A stretch of DNA of 64,000 bases. Source: Saprospiraceae bacterium. Lineage in GTDB: Bacteria; Bacteroidota; Bacteroidia; Chitinophagales; Saprospiraceae. The position numbers and the translations under genes are program-made. Position 1 is the stretch's first letter; each line of letters starts with the position of its first letter. Below the pieces are notes generated by a model. That model made no database searches. It worked only from the letters and a program-made list of their open reading frames with translations, and had not been told where the DNA came from. Of this stretch, positions 1 through 7,098 are shown piece after piece. The stretch lies in contig JADJNF010000010.1 of NCBI GenBank assembly GCA_016714445.1, positions 291,001 through 355,000 of the forward strand, written 5' to 3'.

Positions 1-819
1 GGGTTTGTTGTTTTTAAAGTCTGCGTGCATTGATGATGTTGTTTCAAATGGCAATGCTTTCAATTTGTTCAAAGTTATTTCAGTAATGTCCTCCGAAACG
101 ATAATCTCTTTTGCTTTTGCTACTTGTTTAACTTCTTCAATTAACGAACTTACTGTTTTAAGTTTTTTTTTGTCAGCAAGGATTTCGCCTATAGACCTGT
201 CAAAATAAGATGTTGCCGTTGCGGTCGGTGATATGAAAATAAACTTTTCCCAAATGATGGTTGAAATACTGCCTGATAAAAACGCTTCAATGTCAGCTTC
301 TTTAAACAAACGCTCAAGCAAGAGCAACTGGTCATGTATAGCGTTGTCAAGTCCGAAGTAAAGGGTTTGAATGTTACCGCTATTTTCAATTACCCCGGAT
401 TGTTTCAAACGAGAAACTATATAAGCACAACCGTCTAAAACAATGTTGTCGGGGAGAATATTGTTTATTCGTTCCTTGCTGTCCACCCCATTGAGTAACG
501 GCAAAATAATGGTTTCTTGATTTATACAAGGTCGTAATTGTTGAATAATTGTTTCAAGGTCATAACTTTTTGTGGTAATAACAATAAAGTTTGCAATACC
601 AATATCGGCTGGATTGTCTGTGGCTAAAGTTGGCCTGGCAATAAATTCTTTATCGCCTTTTATTACTTTCAGTCCGTTTTTTTGAATTTCTTTAAGATGT
701 CCGCCACGGGCAACAAAATTGATTTCAACGTCTTCCTTATCGCAAAAATGCTTTGCCAACAGACCACCGAAATAACCACCAACACCTCCAATTCCTGCTA
801 TAATTATTTTTGTTTTCAT
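1..819 (-). CDS. ketopantoate reductase (ApbA/PanE)-family protein, 3' end cut by window edge
   Basis: This is the first 273 codons of an NADPH-dependent 2-dehydropantoate 2-reductase family enzyme; the stop lies beyond base 1. I read it directly from the minus strand, with an ATG at 817-819. The N-terminus is a Rossmann dinucleotide-binding motif (GIGGVGGYFG, about residues 8-17), followed by a TTKSYD stretch that carries the family's conserved Lys. The C-terminal domain begins around IWEKF. The usual Asn after that Lys appears replaced in ISPTATATS, so the substrate may not be ketopantoate. Family length is about 300 residues, so roughly 30-40 are missing. It lies just downstream of a degenerate attC-like site and may itself be a cassette gene. 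The family is fairly certain; the exact reaction is not. Confidence 0.8.
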   Translation of the reverse strand, partial: MKTKIIIAGIGGVGGYFGGLLAKHFCDKEDVEINFVARGGHLKEIQKNGLKVIKGDKEFIARPTLATDNPADIGIANFIVITTKSYDLETIIQQLRPCINQETIILPLLNGVDSKERINNILPDNIVLDGCAYIVSRLKQSGVIENSGNIQTLYFGLDNAIHDQLLLLERLFKEADIEAFLSGSISTIIWEKFIFISPTATATSYFDRSIGEILADKKKLKTVSSLIEEVKQVAKAKEIIVSEDITEITLNKLKALPFETTSSMHADFKNNKP

Positions 820-844
820 GGTATCTTTGTTTTCTTAAAGTGGT

Positions 845-914
845 ATATAATGCTTGCCGTCGTGACGTCGTGCGGTCTCGATGGAGCGGCATGATGTGTT
901 ATGGTTTGTTAGTG
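845..914 (-). other. degenerate attC-like recombination site
   Basis: This GC-rich imperfect palindrome in AT-rich surroundings follows the minus-strand gene ending at 899. Its central block (about 865-897) is nearly the same as that of the better attC-like site at 7031-7098: both contain an imperfect GCCGTCTC / GAGCGGC hairpin followed by ATGATGTG. The minus-strand left core reads CACTAAC and the right end ATTATAT, so both depart from RYYYAAC/GTTRRRY. The stop codon of the upstream gene lies inside the site, as is common for integron cassettes. A decayed attC is the best reading. The call rests on resemblance to its sister site. Confidence 0.5.
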
Positions 915-2359
915 GAAGGATTTGATTGGAATTTTAATATTTCCTGCTTAAATTCTTCAACATATCTGGCATTTCCTTCTGAGATGGCCAATTCTAATGC
1001 TTTTTGTTCATATTTTATCGCTTTTTTCTTATGCCCTAATTTAAACAAAAGATGTGCATAAGTATCCATATTTGCTGCCGTTAGATTTAACTCTACTGAC
1101 TTCTTTGACCAATTTAACGCCTTTTTTATTTCAGAAGTTTCGGTTACCTTTTCATAAAAAGTCCATGACACTGCGTTTAGATCATTTGCAATAACTTCAT
1201 CAAACTGATTTCCATATTTAAGAATAACTTGATCTCTATTTTGAACTCTATATTCTATATTGTTTAAAACTGATGAATCCAAAGTTGGATTAAGTTCTAT
1301 CAATCCTTTCATTAAAAAGTCCCCTTTTGCTAATTCGTTTTCTACGTACTCTTTCTTATTTGACTCATACCCACTTAATAAGTTATTTGTTAATTCGTTC
1401 CCAACTTTTATAATATTAATCAAATCATTATTTGATGCATAAAATGAAAATTGGTCCAATAGATCATTTTGTAAAATTGCAGTGTTATTAACTGAAATAT
1501 CATGAAAATTTCCTTCGGGAAATTCATCATTCATAATTTGTACAACTTTTTTTTCAAAGTAAACCTTCCATTTTTGTGTTTCTTTAAATTCACCATCATT
1601 TAATTCATTTCTTGAATTATTCAGAATGTTTTCAAAAAATGCTAATTGATTAAAAGGATTGTATAATGAATCATTCTCATCCATTCCCATGAAATATTTG
1701 GCTATAGGATCTGATATTTTAAATGTTTGTTGATTTACAATTTCCATTAAATTTAAATCAATACTGTTACCCAATCTCACATATTCATTGATTTCTGCTT
1801 TTGTCTTTAAGTGCGCAGAATGTCGAATTTTTATTAATTCATAAAGTTCTTTTGTATCTATACTTTTTTCTAAAAACTTCTTTTCTAGAGATAGTCTGGT
1901 TAATAACAACTTGCTGTTGACTTTAATAGTGTCTCTTAAATCTTCAATAATACTATCATTTTCCGATTCATAAGAAATTGGATTGTAAAAATGGATTAAC
2001 TCACCTTTACTTGTATAGAGTACAAAGTTTGGTGTGTAATCTAAAATAAATTGTTTTTGAAACGCTATGTCATCTTCATTTGAAGAATCAATATCTAACT
2101 TATAGACAACATATTCAGTTTCTAAAATGGATTTATTTTTTGACTCAGCCATAATTGAATCCAATATAGAATCGGAAGTAGGTGTATTATATGTCTTAGG
2201 ATAATCTACCATTGCTTGATGATATCTTACTATAAGCAAAGGTAAATTAAGGTTCTCAGCCCTTTCAAATGATTGTTTTAAGGTAAGCTCCAAATTTTGT
2301 GATTTACATAGGTTTAGAGAAAAAATTATAAGTGTAATTATTGTCAAAAATTTATTCAT
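899..2359 (-). CDS. secreted thioredoxin-like/TPR protein of unknown function
   Basis: The protein has 486 residues. The first ~20 form a signal peptide ending near KSQ, so it is exported. Residues ~22-125 have the pattern of a thioredoxin-like fold: a helix, an LPLLIVRYHQ strand, a VVYKLDID strand, then YTPNFVLYTSKGELI. There is no CxxC, so disulfide chemistry is unlikely. The middle is charged and helical. The last ~80 residues (from about WSKKSVELNLTAA) look like TPR repeats. The ATG overlaps the stop of the truncated TIR gene by four bases, indicating translational coupling. The stop codon sits inside an attC-like site, so it is probably cassette-borne. Function is not recognisable. Confidence 0.75.
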   Translation of the reverse strand: MNKFLTIITLIIFSLNLCKSQNLELTLKQSFERAENLNLPLLIVRYHQAMVDYPKTYNTPTSDSILDSIMAESKNKSILETEYVVYKLDIDSSNEDDIAFQKQFILDYTPNFVLYTSKGELIHFYNPISYESENDSIIEDLRDTIKVNSKLLLTRLSLEKKFLEKSIDTKELYELIKIRHSAHLKTKAEINEYVRLGNSIDLNLMEIVNQQTFKISDPIAKYFMGMDENDSLYNPFNQLAFFENILNNSRNELNDGEFKETQKWKVYFEKKVVQIMNDEFPEGNFHDISVNNTAILQNDLLDQFSFYASNNDLINIIKVGNELTNNLLSGYESNKKEYVENELAKGDFLMKGLIELNPTLDSSVLNNIEYRVQNRDQVILKYGNQFDEVIANDLNAVSWTFYEKVTETSEIKKALNWSKKSVELNLTAANMDTYAHLLFKLGHKKKAIKYEQKALELAISEGNARYVEEFKQEILKFQSNPSTNKP

Positions 2360-2592
2360 ACATATTTTAATTTTCTATCCACTGATGAATTTACTGAAGT
2401 TGGAGAAAGTATTACAGCAAGATATTTGCTCCCTTTTAAACCGTCTTCAATTTTATCAATTATACTGTCGCCAGGTTTTATTTCTGCTTCATCAAGCCAA
2501 GCAATTATTCCAGCACGACGTAGGTCTAGTGCTAAGTGCCTAACAAACTCTTTGTCTTCTCTGTTATGACTAAGGAAAATAGAAGTGTCCAT
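2356..2592 (-). CDS. truncated TIR-domain protein
   Basis: This 78-residue ORF is the N-terminal half of a TIR domain. Visible parts are the box-1 segment IFLSHNREDKEFVRHLA, the WLDEAEIKPGDSI segment holding the Glu that is catalytic in TIR NADases, and KIEDGLKGSKYLAVILSP. The match stops after SVNSSVDRKLKYV, where full domains continue with a Trp-containing WV..EL box and another ~60 residues. The usual Trp is absent at that point, suggesting a small deletion before the stop. TIR NADases serve in bacterial anti-phage defence. This copy is probably inactive unless the short form acts with a partner. Its stop overlaps the start of the following thioredoxin-like gene (ATGA). Confidence 0.7.
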   Translation of the reverse strand: MDTSIFLSHNREDKEFVRHLALDLRRAGIIAWLDEAEIKPGDSIIDKIEDGLKGSKYLAVILSPTSVNSSVDRKLKYV

Positions 2593-2869
2593 TTTATTGA
2601 ATTTAATAATTGAATTCTAAACTTTAGTGGGGCTCGCAAAGTGACGCACAACGGCAGTTTACACAACAACCCTATTTTTTTGGTGATATAGTGCTACAAT
2701 GATTGCCATATGGGTATATTGATTTTGGTAAAAAAGTTCGTTGTATTGCTGCTGAGATAGTCTATGGCTATTTCCCAAATGAATTTTACATCCAAAAATA
2801 AAGAGTAATAATATTATGTCATTTATGTCGCCGTTGCTAATGCTCTTTCAAATCCGCTGTGATCTTTAC

Positions 2870-4153
2870 TCATTGCTTGTCTTTAAAGCCTTGCACCACA
2901 TAATTAGGGTCATTGATTTGATCTAAAGAACTGTACACATACTCGGTAACACGAGTTCCGTCTGGTTTTGCGAGCGCCCAATTTGCGCCAACTTTAAGCG
3001 CAAACCAGCCATTGCGAAATGACTTGATTGCAGAGTAAACATCTGTATTGAGTTTCTCTCCTTTAGCGGTGATAAAAAACTGATCTGTACTGCCTTCCAC
3101 CTGAAACAGATTCGGATTGGCAGGCGTCGGTGTGACAGCCATTCCAGTAAAACGCTTGATTTCTTCGCCTTTTGGGTTCACGAGTATTTGAGCATTGACG
3201 TGTTTTGCACTCAGCACGAAATAAGTTCCATCTGAGTTTGCGTGTAAGTAGTTAAAAACAGGGGGAAACAAAAACTTGCCCGTCGTTGTATCGCGCACAC
3301 CATACCCGAATCGCTTTTGGTGCATGATCACCTCATATTGACCCACTTTTTTAACCACGTAGTACAAATTAAAAGGCTTGGAATCCGATTTTCTTATGTT
3401 ACGGTCATTTCGGCTGATGCTGTACATTTCATCTCCTTTTTGAGCGATAAAATTTGGGTAAACGCTTTCTATCAAGTCGTATTCAGGCTTAAACAATACA
3501 GTATCCGGCAATAAGATCAATCCTTCGTTTGCTCCTCGCCTGACACGCAAATAACCACCGTACTGGGTCTGAATGTCGTCATATTTTTCGGGAGATAACT
3601 GCTGGCCTTGTTTGTTGATGATCTCCCATTGGCTATCCAACAAGCCACCGTAGGTATCTTTATCCAGAAAGGTCAAAATCGTGTATTTCAAAGGAATCAT
3701 GACCTTCCCATGAGGGTTTACGAGACCCATTTTACCGTTCTTAAACGCCAGAACGCCTATTTTATTTTGGTTTTTGGCGGTGATCAGCCAGATTTTATCG
3801 TCGCGGTCAAATGACCAGGTTTCCTTCACTTCCAACCTATCATAAGTGCCGAATGGCAGCAAAACATTGTTTTGATGGTCAATAATGCCGTGTTTTCCAT
3901 CCTTGATGGCTAGCATAAACGAGCACGCTTCGCGGGGCAATTGGTCGTATACAACCGGAATGCGGACACTCCCGTCAGGATTTTGAAAACCTACAAGTTT
4001 TTGGTGAGTGATTTGCTTAATGCGGCCTTCAAAAAAGTCGCGACTGTTGCTGGTTTTGACTTCTTCACTGACTTGAGGTGCATCGATTTCTTTTATTTGA
4101 GCCGTAGCAAAAAGGCTGAAAAGACAGCATATTAAGGTAAGGTGGTGTTTCAT
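2870..4153 (-). CDS. secreted WG-repeat protein
   Basis: The protein has 427 residues with an N-terminal signal peptide (about 1-18, ending ATAQ). The body is built of degenerate WG (KWG)-type repeats of ~30-45 residues: KDGKHGIIDHQNNVLLP, KNGKMGLVNPHGKVMIP, VRRGANEGLILLP, HQKRFGYGVRDTTTGKFLFP and others. Such repeats occur widely in Bacteroidota surface or periplasmic proteins, mostly of unknown function. The gene is visibly richer in G and C than the cassette genes on either side, so it may have a different origin. No attC-type complement to the boundary at 4804 was found downstream of it, so it cannot be shown to be a cassette. Confidence 0.75.
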   Translation of the reverse strand: MKHHLTLICCLFSLFATAQIKEIDAPQVSEEVKTSNSRDFFEGRIKQITHQKLVGFQNPDGSVRIPVVYDQLPREACSFMLAIKDGKHGIIDHQNNVLLPFGTYDRLEVKETWSFDRDDKIWLITAKNQNKIGVLAFKNGKMGLVNPHGKVMIPLKYTILTFLDKDTYGGLLDSQWEIINKQGQQLSPEKYDDIQTQYGGYLRVRRGANEGLILLPDTVLFKPEYDLIESVYPNFIAQKGDEMYSISRNDRNIRKSDSKPFNLYYVVKKVGQYEVIMHQKRFGYGVRDTTTGKFLFPPVFNYLHANSDGTYFVLSAKHVNAQILVNPKGEEIKRFTGMAVTPTPANPNLFQVEGSTDQFFITAKGEKLNTDVYSAIKSFRNGWFALKVGANWALAKPDGTRVTEYVYSSLDQINDPNYVVQGFKDKQ

Positions 4154-4302
4154 AGCAATGCAAGAGTTGTTGGTTTAAGTAGGAGATTGACTTTTCTTTT
4201 AGCATCCTTTATATTTGCCTGGTACCAATCTACTACAGTAAGTATTAAATAATTTAGACATCGTTGATCTTCAATTCAAAATCTGCTCATGGCGCGTTTA
4301 AA

Positions 4303-4440
4303 TTATGGAATCAGTTGTAAAATTACGACTTTTTGTTTTACAATGCCCAAAATGGCAAGATTAGTAATTTTTTGAGCATAAAGTTGTTCTGACAAAATCA
4401 AAAAATTCAGGGCTAATAAAACTATTTTAATTTCTTTCAT
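4303..4440 (-). CDS. short signal-peptide-like ORF, possibly a gene fragment
   Basis: This 45-residue minus-strand reading frame starts at the ATG at 4438-4440. It begins with Met-Lys, then a hydrophobic core (IVLLALNFLIL) and a signal-peptidase-like site (LYAQ), followed by only ~22 residues. The pattern is that of a secreted protein cut short. It starts immediately downstream of the group II intron-like remnant, so it may be an exon that lost its remainder. It could also be a chance frame. No function can be assigned. Confidence 0.3.
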   Translation of the reverse strand: MKEIKIVLLALNFLILSEQLYAQKITNLAILGIVKQKVVILQLIP

Positions 4441-4465
4441 ACATTTTTTTATTTAATATCATATA

Positions 4466-4550
4466 ATCGAGTCAGACAGGGGAATTTCACCCCTACGTTC
4501 TCACGGAACCGTACTTGAAAGTCTATCTAACCATGAGCGGACTCTTCATG
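4466..4550 (-). other. group II intron 3' remnant (domain V/VI-like)
   Basis: Read on the minus strand, the segment begins GAGTCCG, passes through GACTTTCAAGTACGGTTC, then CGTGAGAAC, then a hairpin AGGGG-TGAAATT-CCCCT and a tail CTGACTCGAT. The GAG(T)CCG...CGGTTC pairing followed by GTGAGAAC resembles bacterial group II intron domain V, and the hairpin with its bulged tail resembles domain VI ahead of the intron 3' end. No reverse transcriptase/maturase frame or intron 5' end is visible, so it is a remnant. Group II introns of the IIC-attC type are known to insert in integron attC sites; whether this one belongs to that class is not shown. Confidence 0.5.
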
Positions 4551-4798
4551 TTTGTAAATCACACAAAGATAATATACCTTTAGGAATAAACAAAAGAACC
4601 GAAACCAACCGGATTTTGGCTAAGAATTGTGTTTTGGCCCCTTATTGGCTCATTCAATGACTTAAAATCATGAAAAATTACTACTAAAGCCTTTGTAATC
4701 AACTTACATAGGAGCTGGAATAGTCAAGATATCTGACGATATCTCCACACAATACATAAATTTCGTTTTTCAAGTCTGACACCGCTATCGAAGGTTCC

Positions 4799-4856
4799 GT
4801 TCAACAGGGTTTTCATGATTTGTGCTCCGCACACCACGAAAACTTAGTTGTTAGGC
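4799..4856 (-). other. attC site of the three-gene cassette
   Basis: On the minus strand the site begins GCCTAAC (RYYYAAC) and ends GTTGAAC (GTTRRRY), 58 bp apart, both fitting the attC core consensus. Between them is an imperfect hairpin: GTTTTCA...TGTGC paired with GCACA...CGAAAAC, with unpaired bases and a short loop, as expected of a folded single-strand attC. It begins five bases after the stop codon of the gene ending at 4861. The first ten bases on the cassette side (ATCGCCTAAC at 4850-4859) are the exact reverse complement of the cassette's leading end at 7028-7037. This is the best-formed attC in the window. Confidence 0.75.
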
Positions 4857-4860
4857 GATG

Positions 4861-5244
4861 TTAATTTTTTGTTTTCCAGGAATAATGTTCTCCTAATAAT
4901 TCAAAGTCTGAACTGTCCTTTGTGTAATACTTTTTTTTGAATTGTTCCATAGCTTGGATAAATTGTGAAATCATTAAAACTGCATCACTATTACTTGGTA
5001 ATGTTTCATCGTCTAATAATTCTAAAAAATCAAATGTTGGTTCGTCAATTAAAATTTCTTTAACTCGTTCTAATTTTTTATTTATAGTTTTCACTTTGAA
5101 TTTATTCAAAGGTTCGTCTTGTTTCTTTTTTGATAATTCTCGAATTTCATTTAAGTCACTATTTACCATTGGAAACAACATTTCAAACTTTTTGGTTTTA
5201 TCAGAATCTGGTAAGAGGGTTTCTGATTTATTAATTTTAGCCAT
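4861..5244 (-). CDS. small protein B of the cassette operon (paralogue of its neighbour)
   Basis: This 127-residue, charged, mostly helical protein has no signal peptide or membrane segment and is probably cytoplasmic. It is clearly related to the gene just upstream (5250-5624). Shared landmarks in the same order are LSKK, LNKFK.K, a Leu-rich helix, acidic residues followed by LP..SD, M.SQ.I, and E.(F/L)(K/R). It starts five bases after that gene's stop and ends just before the attC at 4799-4856. I do not recognise the family. Tandem paralogues next to a nuclease suggest a heteromeric partner, sensor or antidote, but that is inference. Confidence 0.7.
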   Translation of the reverse strand: MAKINKSETLLPDSDKTKKFEMLFPMVNSDLNEIRELSKKKQDEPLNKFKVKTINKKLERVKEILIDEPTFDFLELLDDETLPSNSDAVLMISQFIQAMEQFKKKYYTKDSSDFELLGEHYSWKTKN

Positions 5245-5249
5245 TTTGA

Positions 5250-5624
5250 TTATTTTATTTTTAAAGGTCTGAATGTTCTAATATCTGACTTTTGTCCGTC
5301 AATTAACCAATACCAATTACCACCATAATTTGTTACATTATCCGTTCTTAATTTCTCAAAGCAGTTTATATATTGAGAAAGCATCATTGCCACATCACTT
5401 GTTGTTGGTAAATCATCTTCACTAAAAACATCAAAATCAGTAAATGGCTTGTACTTATCGCCTAAAACTATGTTGGCTTCTACTAAAATTTGATTGACAA
5501 ACTTTAATTTGAATTTATTAAGTGCGTCATTTTGGGATTTCTTAGATAATGCACTTATTTCTGTGTGAAGTCCTTCAAGTTGTGTGTGAACTTTCTCAAA
5601 TAAATCTACCTGTTCTTGTTTCAT
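5250..5624 (-). CDS. small protein A of the cassette operon (paralogue of its neighbour)
   Basis: I chose the ATG at 5622-5624 (MKQEQVDLF...). The longer frame would use a TTG inside the nuclease gene, whereas this ATG lies seven bases after the nuclease stop and is preceded by an AAAAGAAAT stretch. The product is 124 residues, soluble and charged, with the block LSKKSQNDALNKFKLKFVN, a central acidic region with LPTTSD, and MMLSQYINCFEKL. These match the downstream protein closely enough to call the two tandem paralogues. The C-terminus differs (NWYWLIDGQ). Function is unknown; co-transcription with the nuclease and the second paralogue is likely from the spacing. Confidence 0.72.
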   Translation of the reverse strand: MKQEQVDLFEKVHTQLEGLHTEISALSKKSQNDALNKFKLKFVNQILVEANIVLGDKYKPFTDFDVFSEDDLPTTSDVAMMLSQYINCFEKLRTDNVTNYGGNWYWLIDGQKSDIRTFRPLKIK

Positions 5625-5631
5625 ATTTCTT

Positions 5632-6996
5632 TTATGATGGCAAAAGCCTGTTAAATTCAATAAATTTCTTTTTTAATACATCAATTGGTATTCTGTTTTT
5701 GCTTGCAAAAACAGAACACATTAACTTTAAATCTTCGTCTGTCAAAACTAAAATACATTTTCGTTGTCCTGACCACAAATCGATTAAGTTTTTTACAACT
5801 TTCTTTGGTGGTTGATTCCTTGTAAATATTACCGCAAACTTTCCAAAAGTATCTTTTAGGTATCTATTTACTTGGTCAATATGGTCATTGTTTAATTCTT
5901 TTACATTCTTTAATTCGAATACCATTTGTTTGCATTCGTAAGTGGTATGAATTTCTTTTAAAAACTCTTCGGAACAATTGTTGTAAAAAATCAAATCTCT
6001 TATAGAAACGCCACTTTCTGTTCTACTTTGTTCCTGTGCAAAATCTAGATGAGGATAAAGTAATGATGCTAATAATGGACAAAGAGTATCTTCATAAATT
6101 CGGTCTGCATTGTCTGTTTTACCTGTTGGCAATTTTAAAATTGTGTCTAGCTTTCTTTTCGCTGAAAGTACAGGAATTTGTTTAAATAATGGGTCGTTTT
6201 TACAGTCCGTTTGTTGCCTTTCTCTAATTTTAATATAGGTCTGAACTAAATCATAATTCTGTCTATTGAAATTTAAAATCTTAACTCTTTCAGGTTTTTC
6301 TCCTTCTTTTAATTTTGTTGGACTATAATATTCTCGGCAGTAATTTTCATAACTTATAAATGTTGTAAGTCTAATCCATCTTTTTGGCACAAAAAGTATA
6401 GGTGTTTTTGTGTTAGGATTTAATGGAAGAAAAACGTCATCAGTAATAAATTTAGTTGTCTTGGTGTCAAAATAATTGATATTCACTTTTTCAATTGGAA
6501 TATTTACTTTTTCGCACTGGTCAATTGTATAATCAATTAAAAAAGACTTAATAAAATTTGCAGTAATATCACTTATCCTGTCTTCTGCAATATTATCTAC
6601 AAAAAGTTGGATTTCTTCAAAGTGTAAAAATCCCGATTTTGTAATTTGAGGAATATCTTTATATAAACTTAAAATTTCATTAGCTGTTTTTTGTCCAATT
6701 CTTTTTCCTGTTTTTAATTTTGATGTACCTAAACCAATTTCATTACACTCTGAACAATTAATTAAATTATCAATACTAGTTTTGTCACCCTTTAAAAACT
6801 GATGACCAAGAAAATTGAAATTATTAATTAAATTTAGATGTAATGAATTGTCCTGTTGAGAAGGTGATTTCCAAAGTAAAAATGGGTCAATGTAAAAGGG
6901 TACATCTTCGTCAATAAATGGAATGATAAAATCCACTTCTTCTTGTCTAAAAGGCAAGTCAAAAAAATCGTTAAGTCGTGGTCTAATTATGTTCAT
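5632..6996 (-). CDS. putative PD-(D/E)XK nuclease of a cassette-borne operon
   Basis: This 454-residue soluble protein has no signal peptide. The N-terminal two thirds are not recognisable. The C-terminal part (about residues 310-430) has the layout of a restriction-endonuclease-like core: RIYEDTLCPLL helix, SGVSIRDLIFYN (Asp candidate), then YECKQMVFELKN (E-x-K candidate), DQVNRYL helix (Gln), and FAVIFTRNQ / RKCILVLTDEDL strands. This order is typical of PD-(D/E)XK enzymes. It heads the cassette operon, starting ~40 bases from the attC boundary, so transcription must come from a promoter near the cassette end or from an upstream cassette. A nuclease with two small co-encoded proteins in an integron cassette suggests phage or plasmid defence; that role is inferred. 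Confidence 0.6.
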   Translation of the reverse strand: MNIIRPRLNDFFDLPFRQEEVDFIIPFIDEDVPFYIDPFLLWKSPSQQDNSLHLNLINNFNFLGHQFLKGDKTSIDNLINCSECNEIGLGTSKLKTGKRIGQKTANEILSLYKDIPQITKSGFLHFEEIQLFVDNIAEDRISDITANFIKSFLIDYTIDQCEKVNIPIEKVNINYFDTKTTKFITDDVFLPLNPNTKTPILFVPKRWIRLTTFISYENYCREYYSPTKLKEGEKPERVKILNFNRQNYDLVQTYIKIRERQQTDCKNDPLFKQIPVLSAKRKLDTILKLPTGKTDNADRIYEDTLCPLLASLLYPHLDFAQEQSRTESGVSIRDLIFYNNCSEEFLKEIHTTYECKQMVFELKNVKELNNDHIDQVNRYLKDTFGKFAVIFTRNQPPKKVVKNLIDLWSGQRKCILVLTDEDLKLMCSVFASKNRIPIDVLKKKFIEFNRLLPS

Positions 6997-7030
6997 TCGT
7001 TTATGTCTTTGAGGTTTCTCGTTTAATATC

Positions 7031-7098
7031 GCCTAACGCTTGCCGTAGCCGTCGTGCCGTCTCGTTAGAGCGGCATGATGTGCTACGGCTTGTTATCG
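7031..7098 (-). other. attC site of the hydrolase cassette
   Basis: Minus-strand ends are CGATAAC (left, imperfect RYYYAAC) and GTTAGGC (right, perfect GTTRRRY), 68 bp apart. Arms GCCGTAGC (7042-7049) and GCTACGGC (7082-7089) pair perfectly over 8 bp. A central hairpin pairs GCCG-CTC with GAG-CGGC and leaves one extrahelical base at 7060, a hallmark of attC strand recognition. The stop codon of the hydrolase gene (7093-7095) lies inside the left core. The sequence between the arms closely matches the degenerate site at 845-914. Confidence 0.75.

Larger units (their letters stand above)
4805..7036 (-). mobile_element. integron gene cassette carrying a three-gene operon
   Basis: The boundaries follow integron cleavage rules (between G and TT of GTTRRRY). 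The leading end is within the attC at 7031-7098 and the trailing end within the attC at 4799-4856. The leading bases GTTAGGCGAT and the attC left core ATCGCCTAAC are perfect 10-bp reverse complements, which is expected because excision to a circle rebuilds one attC from the two ends. The 2.2-kb unit holds three close-packed genes on the minus strand, unusual because most cassettes carry one gene. Its base composition is visibly AT-rich. No integrase gene is present in the window, so mobility would need one elsewhere. Confidence 0.7.

Noticed and set aside
2600..2680. Possible further attC upstream of the TIR gene (ACGCACAACGGCAGTTTACACAAC and CTAAACTTTAG).
   Set aside because: No GTTRRRY end, no convincing hairpin arms, and no complementarity to the attC left core at 908-917.
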